Of a stretch of DNA of 64,000 nt, positions 11,101-25,800 are shown one piece after another. Where the stretch lies: contig WIXG01000226.1 of assembly GCA_009869945.1 (NCBI GenBank), positions 1 to 64,000 of the forward strand, in the 5' to 3' direction. The notes under the pieces were generated by a model. It saw nothing but the letters and a program-made list of their open reading frames with translations. It did no database searches and had not been told where the DNA came from. The first letter of the stretch is position 1, and each line of letters begins with the position of its first letter. A program made the position numbers and the translations under genes. The stretch comes from Mesaphorura yosii (lineage: Eukaryota > Arthropoda > Collembola > Poduromorpha > Tullbergiidae).

Positions 11101-14100
11101 TGGTATGAAAACTAAAACGCCCGAGATTCGACTTACAGTCAGACGAAGATGGATCAATATCTGAGCTTCCAGTTTCCCCTCCTTCCAAAACGGAGCTGAC
11201 AACTCCATTTCCTAAAACATTTCTCATCTCTTCGCCCGAGCCACCAGAACTGCCACCTGATCCATTGCCTGAGCCAACGCTTCCCATCTTGAGTCGTCTG
11301 CTTCGTCGGAGACGATGAACTCTTGACCCAAGTTGTAAGGCTGCCAACGTTTCTGCGTATCGTGTTCTTGCATCGCGAATGTGACCGGCGTTGGATGCAT
11401 CATCACAATCACCGGTTTTCCCGTCAGGGTTTCCCAAACAATTACAACTGCATCTTCGTCGGTGTCCAACGTGTATCATGATTACAGCGCGGCACGTCAA
11501 CGATCCAAGACATTCTCGTAAAATAGCACCCAGTTTGCTCTCCCTGAACACGAAATGCACATTAAATAATAACGTGTTCGTGTGTCGCATGAGGATAACG
11601 TAAATAAAACAGTGAACATAAACAATAATCAAACTGGGTGCTAATAAAATTAAGTGTACCTCGATGGTAAGTGGCGCTGACCATTCAGAACAGCCAGTAG
11701 AAGCCCACCGAGAACAGAAATTGATGGCGATCCATTTCCGAGCATTACACAATGCAATCTGCTCCTTCCACCGACAACTGCACATAACAAAATTATGAAA
11801 TATCGTAATAGGATAACTTCTAATGAAAAATGATGTTTCTGTTGCACTATGAAATGATAATGGAATCAATTGGGTGGAACGTGAGCCTGAGAGAGAGAGC
11901 AATTCATCATTTCCAGTGAAACACTTCTTTCTACCAGTTGCTCTCCAGCATCCATCACAGAAAAGCTGGTGCAACCCCTTCCAGGCTTTCACTCCCGATT
12001 CATTGCACTGCGATCTGCGATAACTTACCTCCTTTGCCATTCTTATCAATCGTGTACTGGTAGACGTGGAGCGTGAAAACAATATGTCGTACTGGATCTT
12101 CGTTGTTCATCGCTGCAATTGCATTGTCCAAGAAGAATCCTGCAGCTACGGGGTTGGGCGCACGAACTTCGCTCACGGTGTTCAGCACGGGCTGGGGTTT
12201 GGGGAAGCTTCCAGTTCCTCGATTCTCATTTACGGTCGCGGTGGTGGAGGCTCCTTCTTGTTTAGTGTCGAGCAGGTATGAACTTGGAGCTTGCTCGTCG
12301 TCTGGAATAGAACACGAGCTGGTCATGTCACAAAATTCGAAAATTCGATTTACTAAAAATTTAAATTCAATTCTTGGAAAGTCTATTTCCTATGATCGTT
12401 TTATTGTCGTCAACGCAAGTCGTCACTGCCACTTATCGCAAGTCACTTTTAACTCTTTCTGTAGACCTCTGTGTCTTTCAAGATATAAAATGAAATATCA
12501 AGAAATCAACTTGCACATGCTCATGGCTCATGCATCTCATTTCGCGTCGCAAGTGTTCTGAAAGAAAACCAGAGTTTGGGAAGAGAGAGCCTTGTTGACA
12601 AGAAATCCCAGCTAAAAGCTCGAAATCAAGGACAAAGACCAATGTCTTGGGTATTATCTTCTCAGAGAGCTGCAAGAGTCGTAAATGTACGCCGCATTAA
12701 GACCCTGAGAGATAGTTTCTTGTTCTCCCTGCTTTTCTATTACGTGCCGTAGTGTAGCTCCTTGAGTAAATGAATAAAGCCGTTAAATGTCACAAAGTAT
12801 TCTTAATTCTTTAAATAACTAAATAAGCGGAGATTTCCCTTTCAAGAGAAAAGAGAGAAAGTATCTCGAAGAGAAAAGCCGTGGCTCATTAGTCGGAGGG
12901 TGGAAAATGAGAGAAAGAAACAAGTCGCATTTTCTCCTTAACGCTGCTTTCAACAACACCGAATCAAGAAACCTCGGCGAGCAGCATGCGAATCTGAACC
13001 ATCAGAATCTTTTAGTTACACTTTCCCTTTCAAGTTCACCATAAAATGCTCCCGTTCATTAATATTTCGGTCCGTATCTTTCTCCTTTCTTACTAAAGCT
13101 TCAACAGTGTTTCTCTCGTTTGGCGAAATAAAAGTAAACGAGAAACTGGAGTCTTAAAATCAATGCGAATTGAATTAGTCGAAGCAGTTTAAGAGCAAGA
13201 TCAATATCTGCCAGCAACAGACGCAGTGCTTTCACTAAAATTGCATTTAACCAGTCAGAGAACAGTAGATAGAATTCGCATTTCTTACCATTGACAAACG
13301 GAAGCAGTAAATCGTTGATAACTTCATGCCCAGATCCGCCGGTAACCTGTAATGAAAGAAAAAATGTTTACTATACCCGACATTTTTTGTCGATAAGACT
13401 CACTTGATATTCGATAGTTTAATCTTACCTCAAGAGCGGAAACTCGGACCGAGAAACGCGATCCCGTCTTCTCCTTGCGGTCTTGGATTGATTTGAATAG
13501 CCAGGAAATAGCCGTTGGAACAACTCCTCCCATTTTTTGGTTGACTGCGCGACCAAACGTGGTCTGCTTCTTACCTGTTTCAAATTGTATAAAATGTAAT
13601 AAAAAGTTAGTTTGACGAACCAAAGCGAATTCTTGAGAAATGTGCTCTCAATTTCCAATTTCGGCTTGATTTAATTTTATGAGTTACGAGATTGATAGTT
13701 CACAAAAGAAAACCGTACATAGAAATACGATCTTACAAATCAAATCAGTCTACAACAGAATTGAATGGAAAGGAATATATTCTTGTATGACATTGGGAAC
13801 ACTGGAAAGCGAAAATGTTCATTTATATTTGTCAGAATGTGTAGGCGATAAATTAACACCCGGCTCAACAAAATGACATGCATAATTCTATGCCGAATTT
13901 TGTCGTTTGCACACAATGTCGGGCAGAATGTGAAATGTAAAGGCGAGATAAGTTTCTAACCTGTAGTGCAGTATCCGAGCGATACAAAACATCCGTCCTC
14001 GCCACCAACTACGGACGCAACGAGTTCTGCAGCAGATGCTGCACATATTTCCGCCTGCAAGAGATTTAATATAAAAATACAATAATATTTTATTGCAGTG

Positions 14101-17100
14101 GGTGTAACATGCGGCGCGGCTGCAACTGCAATGCAAAGTGTGTACAGGAAACAAAGCTTGAGCGCTTGTTAAATGCAATGACATAATCTGCAATTGTGAT
14201 ACATGAAGTTTCGCTTTCACTTCCGATGTAAACACCGCGCTATGCGTACAATGAATACTGCGAAACGAAGATTGGAATAAGACCAGAAGGAAATGCAACA
14301 GAGAGAAAGTTGAAAACGAGTGCCGCCTTGTCTTATTTAATGTTTACAGAACTTTCTTTGCACTATGCACTGTTTGCACGCGCTGCAATGTAAATATAAA
14401 CAAATATTGAAGTCAACGTGAACGCCCAACCTGTGAGAAAACTTTACACTTGTTCGTGTTCTTGTTCGGTCAGCGTAGTTAATGCAATGTAATGTTAATA
14501 AAAGAACAAAGCAAGAATAGATTTCATGGCCTTGAAGTAATTTTCTGCTCTTAGATTTCTTGTCGGCAGGAATTTATCATCAAAACGAGTTAACAACATA
14601 ATCACTTCCTCATATAACGTGATAGGGACGCTCCGCTGCACGTCGTGATATTCGTCAAAGTGGCATTTCCTATTTGAGGTGACACTTCTCTGACATTTAT
14701 TTTCACATTAAAAGAATCTCCGCGCGAACTGCACGAACAACGAGCTGCAGGCAAAGAAAGTCAATGTCAGCCAGTATTCGGGCTGTCAGGCTGGGACTTT
14801 GATTAGAAATCTTAATTCCGAAGAAAATGAGTTTTCCTGTACTGCTACTGCGATGCTGTGAGGGAGACACCGCACGACTGCACGTGCCACACTTGCCATT
14901 GGACGAAAATGCATATTGTTTTTGCAGTCCCATGATCATAAAACAGACAGACAAGTCGAAAGGGTTATCCACGGAAAGCGCAGTAAAATGTGCTCAGTTT
15001 CTTCAGACAATCTGGCATCGGTTTCTCTTTCCCTCTGCTTATTCGCATGCACATGCACAAAATTCTTTGGTTCTTGGTTCACAGTTCACGCATACAGCTA
15101 TATCTTTTGCTACGCAATGCCCGTACGCCGCGAGTTCGAGTTTATGATTTGGTGTAGTAGATATAATCTGTCCCAGGAGTACAATAATTTTTGAGTCGGA
15201 ATGTAAAGGAATGATACATGAACACGAGAAGGGCATTGGAGTTCAGATTGTGATTACAGAATGAATAAATCATTCATATCCAGAATGCGTGTACTGAAAC
15301 TGCAGTGTACGCTACCGCATCCGCTGCGCTTGGCGATTAGATCTTTCCTTTGAGCCTGGAAAATTACCTGCAGCTAAATAATCGAAGGAACTTGAACAAC
15401 TGACTGCAACGTTTCTTAATGTCATGCAATGCGGCCAACTCTAACCGCAAGTTTTCTAAATCGCCATCAAATCAAATCTTTACGATATGAATTTCTAACG
15501 TTCACCTTCGATGGTCTCATATTGACTGAAAAATGCCACACTTGTGGCCGTTGGATTCATATACAGATTCAGTTCATACAGATGGATCTATGTGCACAGA
15601 ACTAATATCCGCCATTAATACTCTTTTTATTGCAAGTATGACCATCATATTCAAATATCTTTGACTGTTGGGTTGACTATACAGGACAGATTACATTATT
15701 CATAATTTAATTTTATTGCTTTCATTTCCATGTCAGCTGGCACCGAAAGGTCATAAAACTTATTCATCTCTGCACTTCAACCAGTCACTCTCCCTGTTTG
15801 CTAAATTGGCTTTATGATAAATGAATTCTTTCATGCTGGACAAAGAGCACGAAATTGAATTACTATTCGCAGTTTCAATGTGCTTCTGACTTTTGTCATT
15901 TTTCATGTTTTATGCAATCTGAAGTGATTCACAATGAAATGGAATAAAGAAGCCGACGGTGCAGCCGCCAACAGTTCGAATAGATGGAGCCTTCTCGTGA
16001 GCTTGGTCATGATAACGTTAAACAGGCAAGATAACCAAGCCGAGCACACGCTGAAGCGAAAGAAAAGTCGCCGCCGAGACAAAGTCGAGCAGAAGAGGGA
16101 TTGTCGTATCAAACTGCAATGCAAGTGGAGCTTAAGAGCTTAAGTGATTTTATGCATACTGCAATTTATGATCCTCGAGCGACCGGAGAACGAATCGGAA
16201 AAGATTTTGATTCTGATGAGTTGGCACTTTGATCGTAGCACAAAAAAGCAATGCAATACAAAGAGAGTGCCGCTAAATCTGTAATAAATATTACGCGTAC
16301 GAGATTATTCTTTACCTGATCGTCGTCCTCCCCAAATATTCCATCAAAAGCAAACATTTTGGGTGCAGAGACTCCGACCCTTCGTTCTTCCCCGGACACT
16401 GGCGTACCGCCACAAGAGCCGTTCGTCCCTCCCGGATCAATGAGCGTCACTTGTTTTCGCCGTTGATCAACTCCAAGTATCCCGTTTGCACTCATTTCGT
16501 CGCCGCTATCGCATATCCGCAGCATGACCTTAACCTGAAACCATAAAAAGCACACGAATTGGAAATTGAAGGCAGCACGACAGGATTTATTTGTCGCATT
16601 CATTAATTCCGATACGGAAAGCGCAGCACAATGGTTATCGTTTCCCATAATCTAAAATTGGACTTGACTTGCAGCAGTGCTGGTACGTGATGTGGTCGCT
16701 GTTTCAAGTTGATGGCCGCTTCGGCTTCTTTCTAAACTCATGCACGATTCAATTTCTGGTAAATTCACTCTTAAACAACGACAATAAAATGAATGCTTTC
16801 GCTCTGTTCAGTGTTCAGATTACTATAAAAAACAAAAACAAAATAACCTAGCACAAACCACTTGAAGTTAATGGCAATGCGATGCTCGGTTTCTGGTCGC
16901 TCTCCAAAGCACTTGACTTTCAAATAGAATCGTAAAGTTACTAGCTGGGAGCGTCGCGAGTGAAAGCAGCACTGCCAAACCATAGAGCGTGGGGATGGAC
17001 ACGAGCGTCGTGAGTTTAGGGCGAGATGAGACAGTTTTGATAATAATGCTGTTTGCGTGCTGTCTCAGTTTATTCCCGGATTCAGCATTTGCAATCGGCC

Positions 17101-19814
17101 TGCCTGCCTGCTAGAATTCCATTTCAATTCAGTCCGGAAACGCCACACGCGGTTCGCAGTACCAAGTCGTAAGCGAAAGCAACCGTAGAAATGTCACGTC
17201 TGGTCGCAATAATACTTTATTGCGGGTACTGAATTCGTGATTTCAGTTCAAATGATGGCAACTGACAACTCCGTCCGTTGGTTGTATTTTTGCGTTTTAT
17301 TGTTTCGGCATAAACGTCGGCTCGTGATGCTTCAATTGATTGATATTTGGCAAGATGAAATGGCATTGCCGTGATTCAACCTTAAAATGGCTTGCATCGT
17401 TCAAACTGTTAACTGTGAAATCGGGAAGTTTTTGTACAACATTCCTACAGTTCCACTGTCTTCATCCAGGCCTCGCGCAGTTAACAGTGAAGTCCTCACC
17501 ACAATTTCATCTGCTCACACTTCAAATTCGGTTTCTAGTCCTGATATTTGTGATGACGTGATAGTGAGACGACGAGAGTATCATCATGGGTTTGTTTACG
17601 ATCGGAATCTTGTTAGTTACACTCTAGCACTGCGTGCAGCATGCAGCGCAGTGCAGTTCCGTCCAGAGAAAGCGCATTCACGGGACGTACAGCAAAGCGA
17701 AGAAAGTTTTCAATCAAATCCCGAAATAACGATGCTGCATTACTGCACGCGTGGTGCGGAGAGTGCGGACCCCCTGCGTTCTAGATTACGACCATCTGGG
17801 ACCCACGAAAGTAAAAGACGAAGAAAGACTGAGTAATGGGACAAATCCAAACAGTGCACTTCTGCGCTGCATTGCATTTCTCTTTCTCTCGCCCACTACG
17901 AGTGCAGCAATGCAGCGGTGCAGTTTACTTGGTGCACAAACGCAAGTCGAGATTCATAAAGGTATAATATTTTATTATACTTTCATTGCAAGATGCTGCT
18001 CCCGCATCCCGAGCTGTATCTTAAAAGTTTATTTTTCTTCCTGTCATCTCTCTGCTGCTCTCTTCCTCCTTTAATTCTGTTTTCCTAGCTAATAATACCT
18101 CGGTCTTACGTGCGTAAAGATCTGAAAATCGCTTCTGGTGGGTTTGGTGGCCATTCTAACAGGGTCTTTATGTGCAAATAGGATATCTGAATGTCTCATC
18201 CCTCGAAAGCTGGTTTCCTGTAGTAATTCACATTTTAGCGACTGAACAAGTGAAATCTACGAGACTCAGAATTAATAAAATCTCTTTTATTTGTGCCCTC
18301 TACGCCCAGCGCGTTACTCATATTACTAAAAATGAACTGCCAAAGCTAAAAGCTGTAAATGTTGAATGATCATTTGGAAAATGATGGTCATATTTGCAAA
18401 TTTTTATGACCCATAACATATTCCCTTTCTCCTTCATCAGAGTACTGCATCACGGAGATGCGTAGTTACGACACGCATGCCAGAGTCATAAAATGCGAGG
18501 CTGTGCACGCTTGGCTGCGTATCCGAGATTGAAGCAGCACAAGTTTTTGATGAGTCACGGGCTCGGCACATGCTCATACTTGTGAGAAACGGCTTCAGAC
18601 TCCAATTGAAGTTAATTATCCAAAATTTCGCAAATGAAATGGGAGGATCAGTGCAAAGCTCATCCAATTTGGTAGACTGAACTCCGATTATTCTGGTGCA
18701 CTCAAAGACATGTCTCGTTAACGTAAATTATAGCAATAAGAATTGAGAACTAAAAATAAACCTATTCAGACGTTCGTATCGTATTCATTTACTCGTAGTC
18801 ATCATTTAGAGCTTCCGGTTGGAGCCAGGCAGACAGATTTCATGGATTAATGCTTGAAATAGCATAAAATAATGCTGAGCTATCAAGTTTTCAATCCCAC
18901 TCCCTAGAACACCTTTTCTTCGGCAAATTCGGTCTAATGAATATAATTTCCCACGAAAACTTCTGTGGTGCAAGTTTATTTCAAACGTTTTTCAAAATTA
19001 AAAGCGGCGCGCGTTTCGCAACTACTAAGTCGAAGAACTGCAACACTTCTTCGCTTGATTCACCTACAGAACAGAGCCGAGTATACAGCTTGTAGCTTTA
19101 ATTTTACTCCCATCCCATAAGGATTTACGTCAAATGCAAGCATCGTAGATTATGATTAAGATAAAGAGTTAAACCCTTTTGCACCCCACGCAGACCTTAG
19201 CATCTTACAATAATTTGACGACAATGTTATTATTTACGTGTCAATTCGCATTAATTTTTCAAGACTCTGGAGCGAGGGGAACTCCAACTCCAGTGCATTC
19301 CAGTGCCTTGCCTTGCTCATAATCTTTCTGTAAGCCAACCCCACCAACGATCTTCGAACACACGCGACGGAAGGGTGAAAAATTGCTCCACATATGTGTT
19401 CCTCAGTTAATGCACTTTATTCTTACAAATTTACGAAAAACGACGAGGGCCTGAGTTTGATGTCCCACCCCACGAGCAAGTCACTGCTGGTATGTCAAGT
19501 TCAGTTGCAACATAATCACTCACAGTCTAGTAATAATAAGAAATTGCAGCAACTGCAAGTTTGTCAAGACCGCAGCATTGTTGCACATTATCGAGCAGAA
19601 TCCGCGTACCTTTCCCAAGGGAGAGTCGGACGCACGTCCAAGCTTTCTTGAGAGTACAGGTGGAATGGGTGCACTCCATTTGCGCAGCAGTGACGCAAAA
19701 TCATTCTGTTGTTGCTGCCGTTGGGAGGACGAAGACGATTTTCTGGTATGAGCTGGAGATCCCATCATCATCAGTGAGATTGCACTGGAGGCAGCAGCTG
19801 TTGTTGTTAAAGAT
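8132..19814 (-). CDS. KIF26: KIF26-type (kinesin-11) atypical kinesin: motor and tail exons
   Basis: Minus-strand exons, all phase-compatible: 19610-19814, 16316-16534, 13961-14054, 13429-13574, 13289-13346, 12029-12301, 11660-11777, 11137-11543, 10979-11078, 10148-10895, 9564-9927, 8132-9411. The motor begins at the join [12 protein letters not shown] and continues with [13 protein letters not shown], a degenerate P-loop, [64 protein letters not shown] and [14 protein letters not shown]. Beyond it lie the KIF26 marks [24 protein letters not shown] and [14 protein letters not shown], then a Ser/Lys-rich low-complexity tail with a run of Asn. KIF26 proteins are microtubule-binding kinesins reported to lack ATPase activity that act in signalling and cell adhesion. 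With two upstream exons (29278-30035) the protein would be 1,561 residues. Confidence 0.9.
13574..16315. other. KIF26 introns around one 94-bp motor exon
   Basis: Apart from the P-loop exon at 13961-14054, this stretch holds no supported feature on either strand. Short frames within it lack splice signals or family similarity. TGCAATGCAA-type words recur near 14,100-14,180. Confidence 0.5.
16535..19609 (-). other. 3.1-kb intron of KIF26
   Basis: The intron runs between the exon ending in PLGK and the exon starting in VKVMLRIC. The donor is AAAG followed by GTACGC, and the acceptor is TTTCAG. I see no gene, repeat family or RNA inside it. Confidence 0.6.
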
Positions 19815-22800
19815 CTATTTAAGAAAAATAAAAATGAAATTACTGTATTTTATTATAACCGTCCATGTAACATGTACCGCGCATCGTGCTTGTTGTTCGC
19901 GGTGCTCAAAAACACCAAGACCAGGACCAAGATCACTTAAATGACAAGTTTCATTCTTCAATAACATAAAGTAGTAAAAATAGATGCGAGGCGAGAAGCG
20001 AACGCAAAGTCAAAGTCAAGAGCAGAGAAGTGAACACAGAAGATAAGTGATAAAAGATTGGTTTCTTCCTCCTCTCCACTTATGTCTCATCTAAAGAATA
20101 TTATTCCTTGGAGACTCTTTCCTGGACACTGCTTATGCCTTGCGCCTTGCTTACGTCCTGTCTTCCATCGTCTGCCACGCAATGCAGCCCAGTGCACTGG
20201 CTCAATGGCCACTTCAAAATTGATGGTTACGATAATACGACGATCAAGACCCCAAAAATCAAGATACAAGATTTGAGATGAAATAAATATTATACATGTA
20301 CAACATCGTGAAAGGGTTGAAAGTTTACAGGAGGATGCAGGACAGGGGAATTTATCTTTTCAAGATCAAGTTTTCTGCTGATCTGCTTCTTGTCCTTGCA
20401 CTCTGCATGCATTTAAATAGATTAACATCGACAGCGTCCGCCTGCCTGATCCTTCTTTAACCTGCCTTGCGATACGGTATGGCAGCCGAGCCGAGTGTCA
20501 TTCCTGTTGGCTGATGGGTTAAAAATCTGTCATTACTTCAGCATAATAATGCACACTTCAACTTATAACCCCAACCCTCCTGCTGCCGCTCCCGCAGTAA
20601 GTACACTAAACTGACATCGTAAAGTGTTAAAAAAGGCTAAAAGTGTCAACGGGCTTGACTGCCGCTGTAAATAAGAAAAATCCTAACATAAAGAACTTTT
20701 TTGTTATAGTTTCATGTGCACTACCATATCAAGTTTCGAGAGCAAGTAAGAGATGAAATGAATTCGTTAATACTTAATATTGAGACTATTCACTGATGTT
20801 ACCGTGTTACGTGTTGCAGCCTTACAACGTTTGTCAACCGGAAGTTTTGAAGAGGATCTGTTTTGTTTTCGTTTCTTATTTGCGGAAAAATATTTATGTT
20901 TATCTTACAAAACGCTGCGCTCATTAAGAGAAATGGCATTGGCAGCTCAGAAAATGCCGTCTGCTGACAAGTTCTGACAGGAACCGGTCCTCATTCAGAA
21001 GTCATTTAAACTAAAACTTGTCTAAAAAAAATCTCTGTGCGTATCTTTTTGAAGTGTCTCATTGAATTTTTTATGCTTTAACACACTTCCTAATTTTGGA
21101 GCAATTAAATGAACGCAAATCGTTTAATCTCGTGAGTCTAGAGAGCTGACTAAGTTGATCAATTGTATATTCCTTTGTTAGCAATAACAATATAGACTTT
21201 GCTTTGTCTTGTAGGTTTATGGCAGAAATAAATATTTCACAGTGTGGTTCCTGCCAATTAAAATTTCACGCGCCATAAATGAGTATTCTCATACATGGTG
21301 TTCTGCGCTATTACACATTCAAATAGCTTGCAGTCCCAAATGCAATATTAATGTAGTGTGCAGTGAAGTTATTTACATAAGTAAACATTATCCATGACAA
21401 AAATAACAAAACCTAGCACTCTTGCTTCCTGAACTGCACTGCACAATTCATGTTTAAATTGCAAACCATAGTCCACGATTCGGAATGCGGTCGCGGAACT
21501 GCACACTGCGCTGTGCTGCTTGTGCAATACAGAAACGAATCGCATTATTCAAGAGCGCCTGAGTATACAAATATGCGCACGGATCTAGTATGACATGACA
21601 TTTTATCAAAATGTCAGTTGAACACTCATCCGAGGGAGCTTAAAAACAGCGAGAAAGCTCTCCGCTATTCCAGTGCAGCTAATTTCACTAGTCCGAGTCT
21701 GCTGTGATGATAAAATACCATTCTGATTTGAGTGGATGTGTGCGACACAGAGCCCAACTATGAAATAGTTTATATCTGGCGTAGCTTTAAATGAATTGCA
21801 GCACTCTGGATTGACAGCCATAAATCCCAATTTTGCATGATTTGAATGCACTTGATTCTACCTGAAACTGCAACCGGGCTCGATTTGGTAAACTAAATTG
21901 GATCATTAATCGTGCTTTTGAGTAGATGTTATCAATAATGAAGATATGCATTTCTTAAACCGGAAGAACGTGACAATAATTCTTTACAACACATTACATA
22001 TGTCTGCAGTCATAATAAAGCCATTCAAGTGTGGATACGGAGTGAAGAAGGTTGCACAGCAAACAATATGCCGGAATGCATTATACTCGTAATAGGAAAA
22101 GAAAGGCAATATAAAACGACAATCCCAATGGGCATTCACGAGCATTGCAAGGCATTATAGTTAATGGGAGAAAGCCGAAGATAGATATCAACAGGGATTT
22201 TCAAAAGAATAAGAAACGACGAGCAGCTCTTGTTCTCGCCTTCTCAGGACTTTGAGATTCATCGGAAGCGACGAGCGAAAGGGAAAGCAACGTAACTTGC
22301 ATTCTGTCTGAAGGATTCAAGAGCAAAGAGAGAAAAATAACTCTTTTTATTCTTCGGCTTTGAGTAAACCTCAGAAAGTTAAAGTGTTGAGTTTTTGACT
22401 TTTCCTCGCGAGAGAGAAAGTAATCCTACACTTATAATGTGCATAATGCAACCAATATTGCATTTGCCGCTGCTGCATAAACGTGGTTTATGCGCGATAC
22501 TCTCAAAGTGTGCGGCGCGGCCGTGACTTGACTCGACTCGCCGCTTTTTCCATTCATATGTAAATCTTGGAAGGAAATCATGAATTATCTGCGAGGCGGA
22601 GAAGGAAAGCGGGGCGGACATCGTGTGTCTAATGCATTTATCACATTTCCTAAGGTAATTCCTGCTTATTTTACCACACCGAGCCTATTTCAGCGTATTT
22701 CTCTGGAATTTTCACTCATACACCACACAAATGATCTTTCTAGCAACAAATGTTTATAACAATTCGATTATTACATTAGAAATTTGACTAAAAGCTTTCA

Positions 22801-25800
22801 ATTTGCCTGTGTGGTAGATTTAGGCAGCTGCCACCGATCTTCAAAGGCTGCGAGGTTTAGATTTTCGGAAGAAATCAATCCTTTCAAAAATAGAACAAAA
22901 TCTGATCTAACAATGCAGGATGCAGCTCGTCTCTCTCAACTCCCCATCCTTAAATACTTAATAAGCGTGGCGGCACGGGCTTTATATATTCTTGCATGGG
23001 AAAGTCGTGCGCCAAAAATACCTAATCGACCGCCGGCATCACAGAGGATCAGTGGTTTATAAAATGGTTTACCCGTATTCAGATGGAAAGAAAATCCCTA
23101 ATAGGCTGTAGGCATTTAAGAAACCCAGAAGAACATGACGAAGATGAACTTAAGGTTCCGTATTGAGTATGCATGCACACTTCAAAAACGACAATGTCAG
23201 AGGAAGTGGAGTACAGCCGCGGCTCGATAAAAGTAAATTAGCTTTCTCTCATCAGCTTCGCGGAATACAAGCACCAGTTCTGTACAACGTATTCATAACA
23301 TTTTCGTAACGATTTTGTGGTTGCGAAATATGTTTTAAAGCTGCATATAGAAAAGGCTAACTACTAATGATACACATTACAAGTTATGAAACTGCACATT
23401 ACAGGTTCACTTTCTTGATTAACCATCGTCATTTCATCATCGTAACGATAAAGATATCTTCACTTTATCACAATTCTACCCCAAAATGGGCTACTGCCAT
23501 CAAATGCGATTTCACGTTCCACCCTGCGCCCTGCTTGTTTATCAATGTATTCTAGCCTTCTGGAATTTGCCGCTTCCCAGAGTGTCACTTTCTTGAATAC
23601 TATTCGAAATACACAAATTTGATAGTGAATGAGATTGAAAACATCAAAATCCCATTTGTAAATTGCATGCTGCAGTTTTATCTGCTATTAAAATCAAATT
23701 TCGTCCAGAGTGCGTTCGACTGAAAATGCATCGCAATTCTGGGAAACTGGCAGGGAATGGAAACTTTCCGTCAGCCAACCTTTGGATTTGTCGTCAATTT
23801 GTGCTTTGCATTTTTGTGTTATTGGCATCTTTAGGTGATGTACGTGCCAATCAAACTTCTCCAGCCACTGCACGCTGCAGAAATTTCATTTGCAATTTTC
23901 GGCTTCTCACACCACCACTCATAGCTTTGGATTTTATGCGATGAAATTGAAATTGTACCGAAAAAACGTGACTGCTGTCTTATGATGACCAAAAAAGTGC
24001 AGGCTGGAATTTGTTCATGTGTCATGTGTGCAGTCATTTGCTCATAAAAATAGATTATGAATATCAAGTACTCCGCATTGCAGTGTAAATATCCAACCCC
24101 CAGCTAGCCGAATCAGGAATTGCAAACACCAGAACACATTTAGCTGCATGGCTTAGCCTGCATCATGCAGCAATAGAATTTTATTAGAATTCGCGCTACG
24201 CCATTGCACAGCATTTTACGAGCAAAAGTCACAGTATAACAATTGTGACGATGAACTCGTTTAGCATCGCACGCGGTAGCGACGAAGCTTGTGAAAATTC
24301 ATTCGGACGTACGCAAACGCGTGGCGACTGGCTGTAATCGTAAAGATAAAGTGGAACCTTACATGATTCTTTTACATAACTTTTAAAAAGAAGTACGACC
24401 GAGCCACGCGCATTCCAGAGCAAACCGCAGCCAGTCACAAACTGGTTGGTCGCTGGACTCTTTAGCAGTAAACAGCGGCGACACAACAGACATAAAATTT
24501 TAGTGCATGAATGTGAATGCCCTATTATTTTTCCGGTTGCCTTTGTCTTCTTCACAATTACGGCTCATATGAGGACAACTCATGAGTGCTTTTCATTATG
24601 TTGTTTACTGCGCTAAACGTCTCTCGTAAAATGTGTGGCATGAAAGAATTTTCTCATTTCTCTCTTATTAAAAAATTCCTTTCCGCACACAAAGCGTGAG
24701 TCGAGTTTATTTTTTAACAACCGCAAATACAAAAGTTGTGCCAGTGAACAACTGAACTAAATTTACTCATTCACGAAGGGTTGACGGTACAGTTCTTTTG
24801 CGGTGTGTGGGTCTGTTTGTTCTCAAGTGAGTATAAGGGTCTAATAACGCCAATTTATGAGGCCATTGGTCTGACAGTGCAATTTCTATTGTCCCATTGC
24901 CGCTAAGCATGGAAAAATTTGTTCTAATGAAGTAAAATCGAGAAACGACTGGTGACTCTCGTTTGGAGCAATGCGCAAACGTCCAGGGCAGAGCTCGACA
25001 ATAGACAATCTTCACGTTTATTGACAAGTCAATCAACCAAAGATGTCTTCTGCTTCTAGCTAAGCTTTCTAAGAGTTTTCGCAATTCAAAAGCCAAGAGC
25101 TCATGAAGTTCGAGCGCAAGAGGATAATACGACCTAATTTCCCGTAAACAATGCCATGAGATCAATCTTAAGACTTGGCCATATCTGAGCATTTGCTGTT
25201 GACTCGACTCCCAATTCTTAACCCAAAACCCAGGCACAGGCACAATTCACAATTCAGCATCCTTTTCCCAGGCAATTGCTCCAAGAGCTTTTCATGTTTC
25301 GCGTTTCACGTTCGCCTGGAATAAGCCTTCTCAGAACAGGGCATGGAGAGCAAATTAGATTAAATTGAATTTATATTTGGGTAAACAAGATGCGACAATG
25401 AGACAGAGATCAAGTCAAGAGTCGCAGCGAGATTGGAGTGTTGTTATTCCTTTAGTATCCTGTGCCTGTGCTTCTGTTCCTCAACTTATTAATCAAGCCT
25501 AAACTCAGAAACTGCTCTGCACTACGCAGAACTTTGGAAAGGCAATAATATTAGTGAAAGGAAGTCATGCTTCCACTGCACCAGCATCGCAGCACCAGCA
25601 ACAGATTCAGGAGAAGAGTAGTTAATGTAATGATAAATACGCAGGCGAGAAATGTAGCCTGCAGTTGTAGTCGCAGTCATTTCCAGCCCATAACGGAAAA
25701 TGTTTTAATCTGATCGTGATAAATACAACTTAAAGCCCTATGCCTGTGCCTTGTGCCTGTATTTATCTTTCTTACTCGGGAGCCCGCTTTTAGAAGAAGA

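Noticed and set aside
24767-25243. 158-residue minus frame in the large KIF26 intron
   Set aside because: No family likeness and no splice sites in matching phase.
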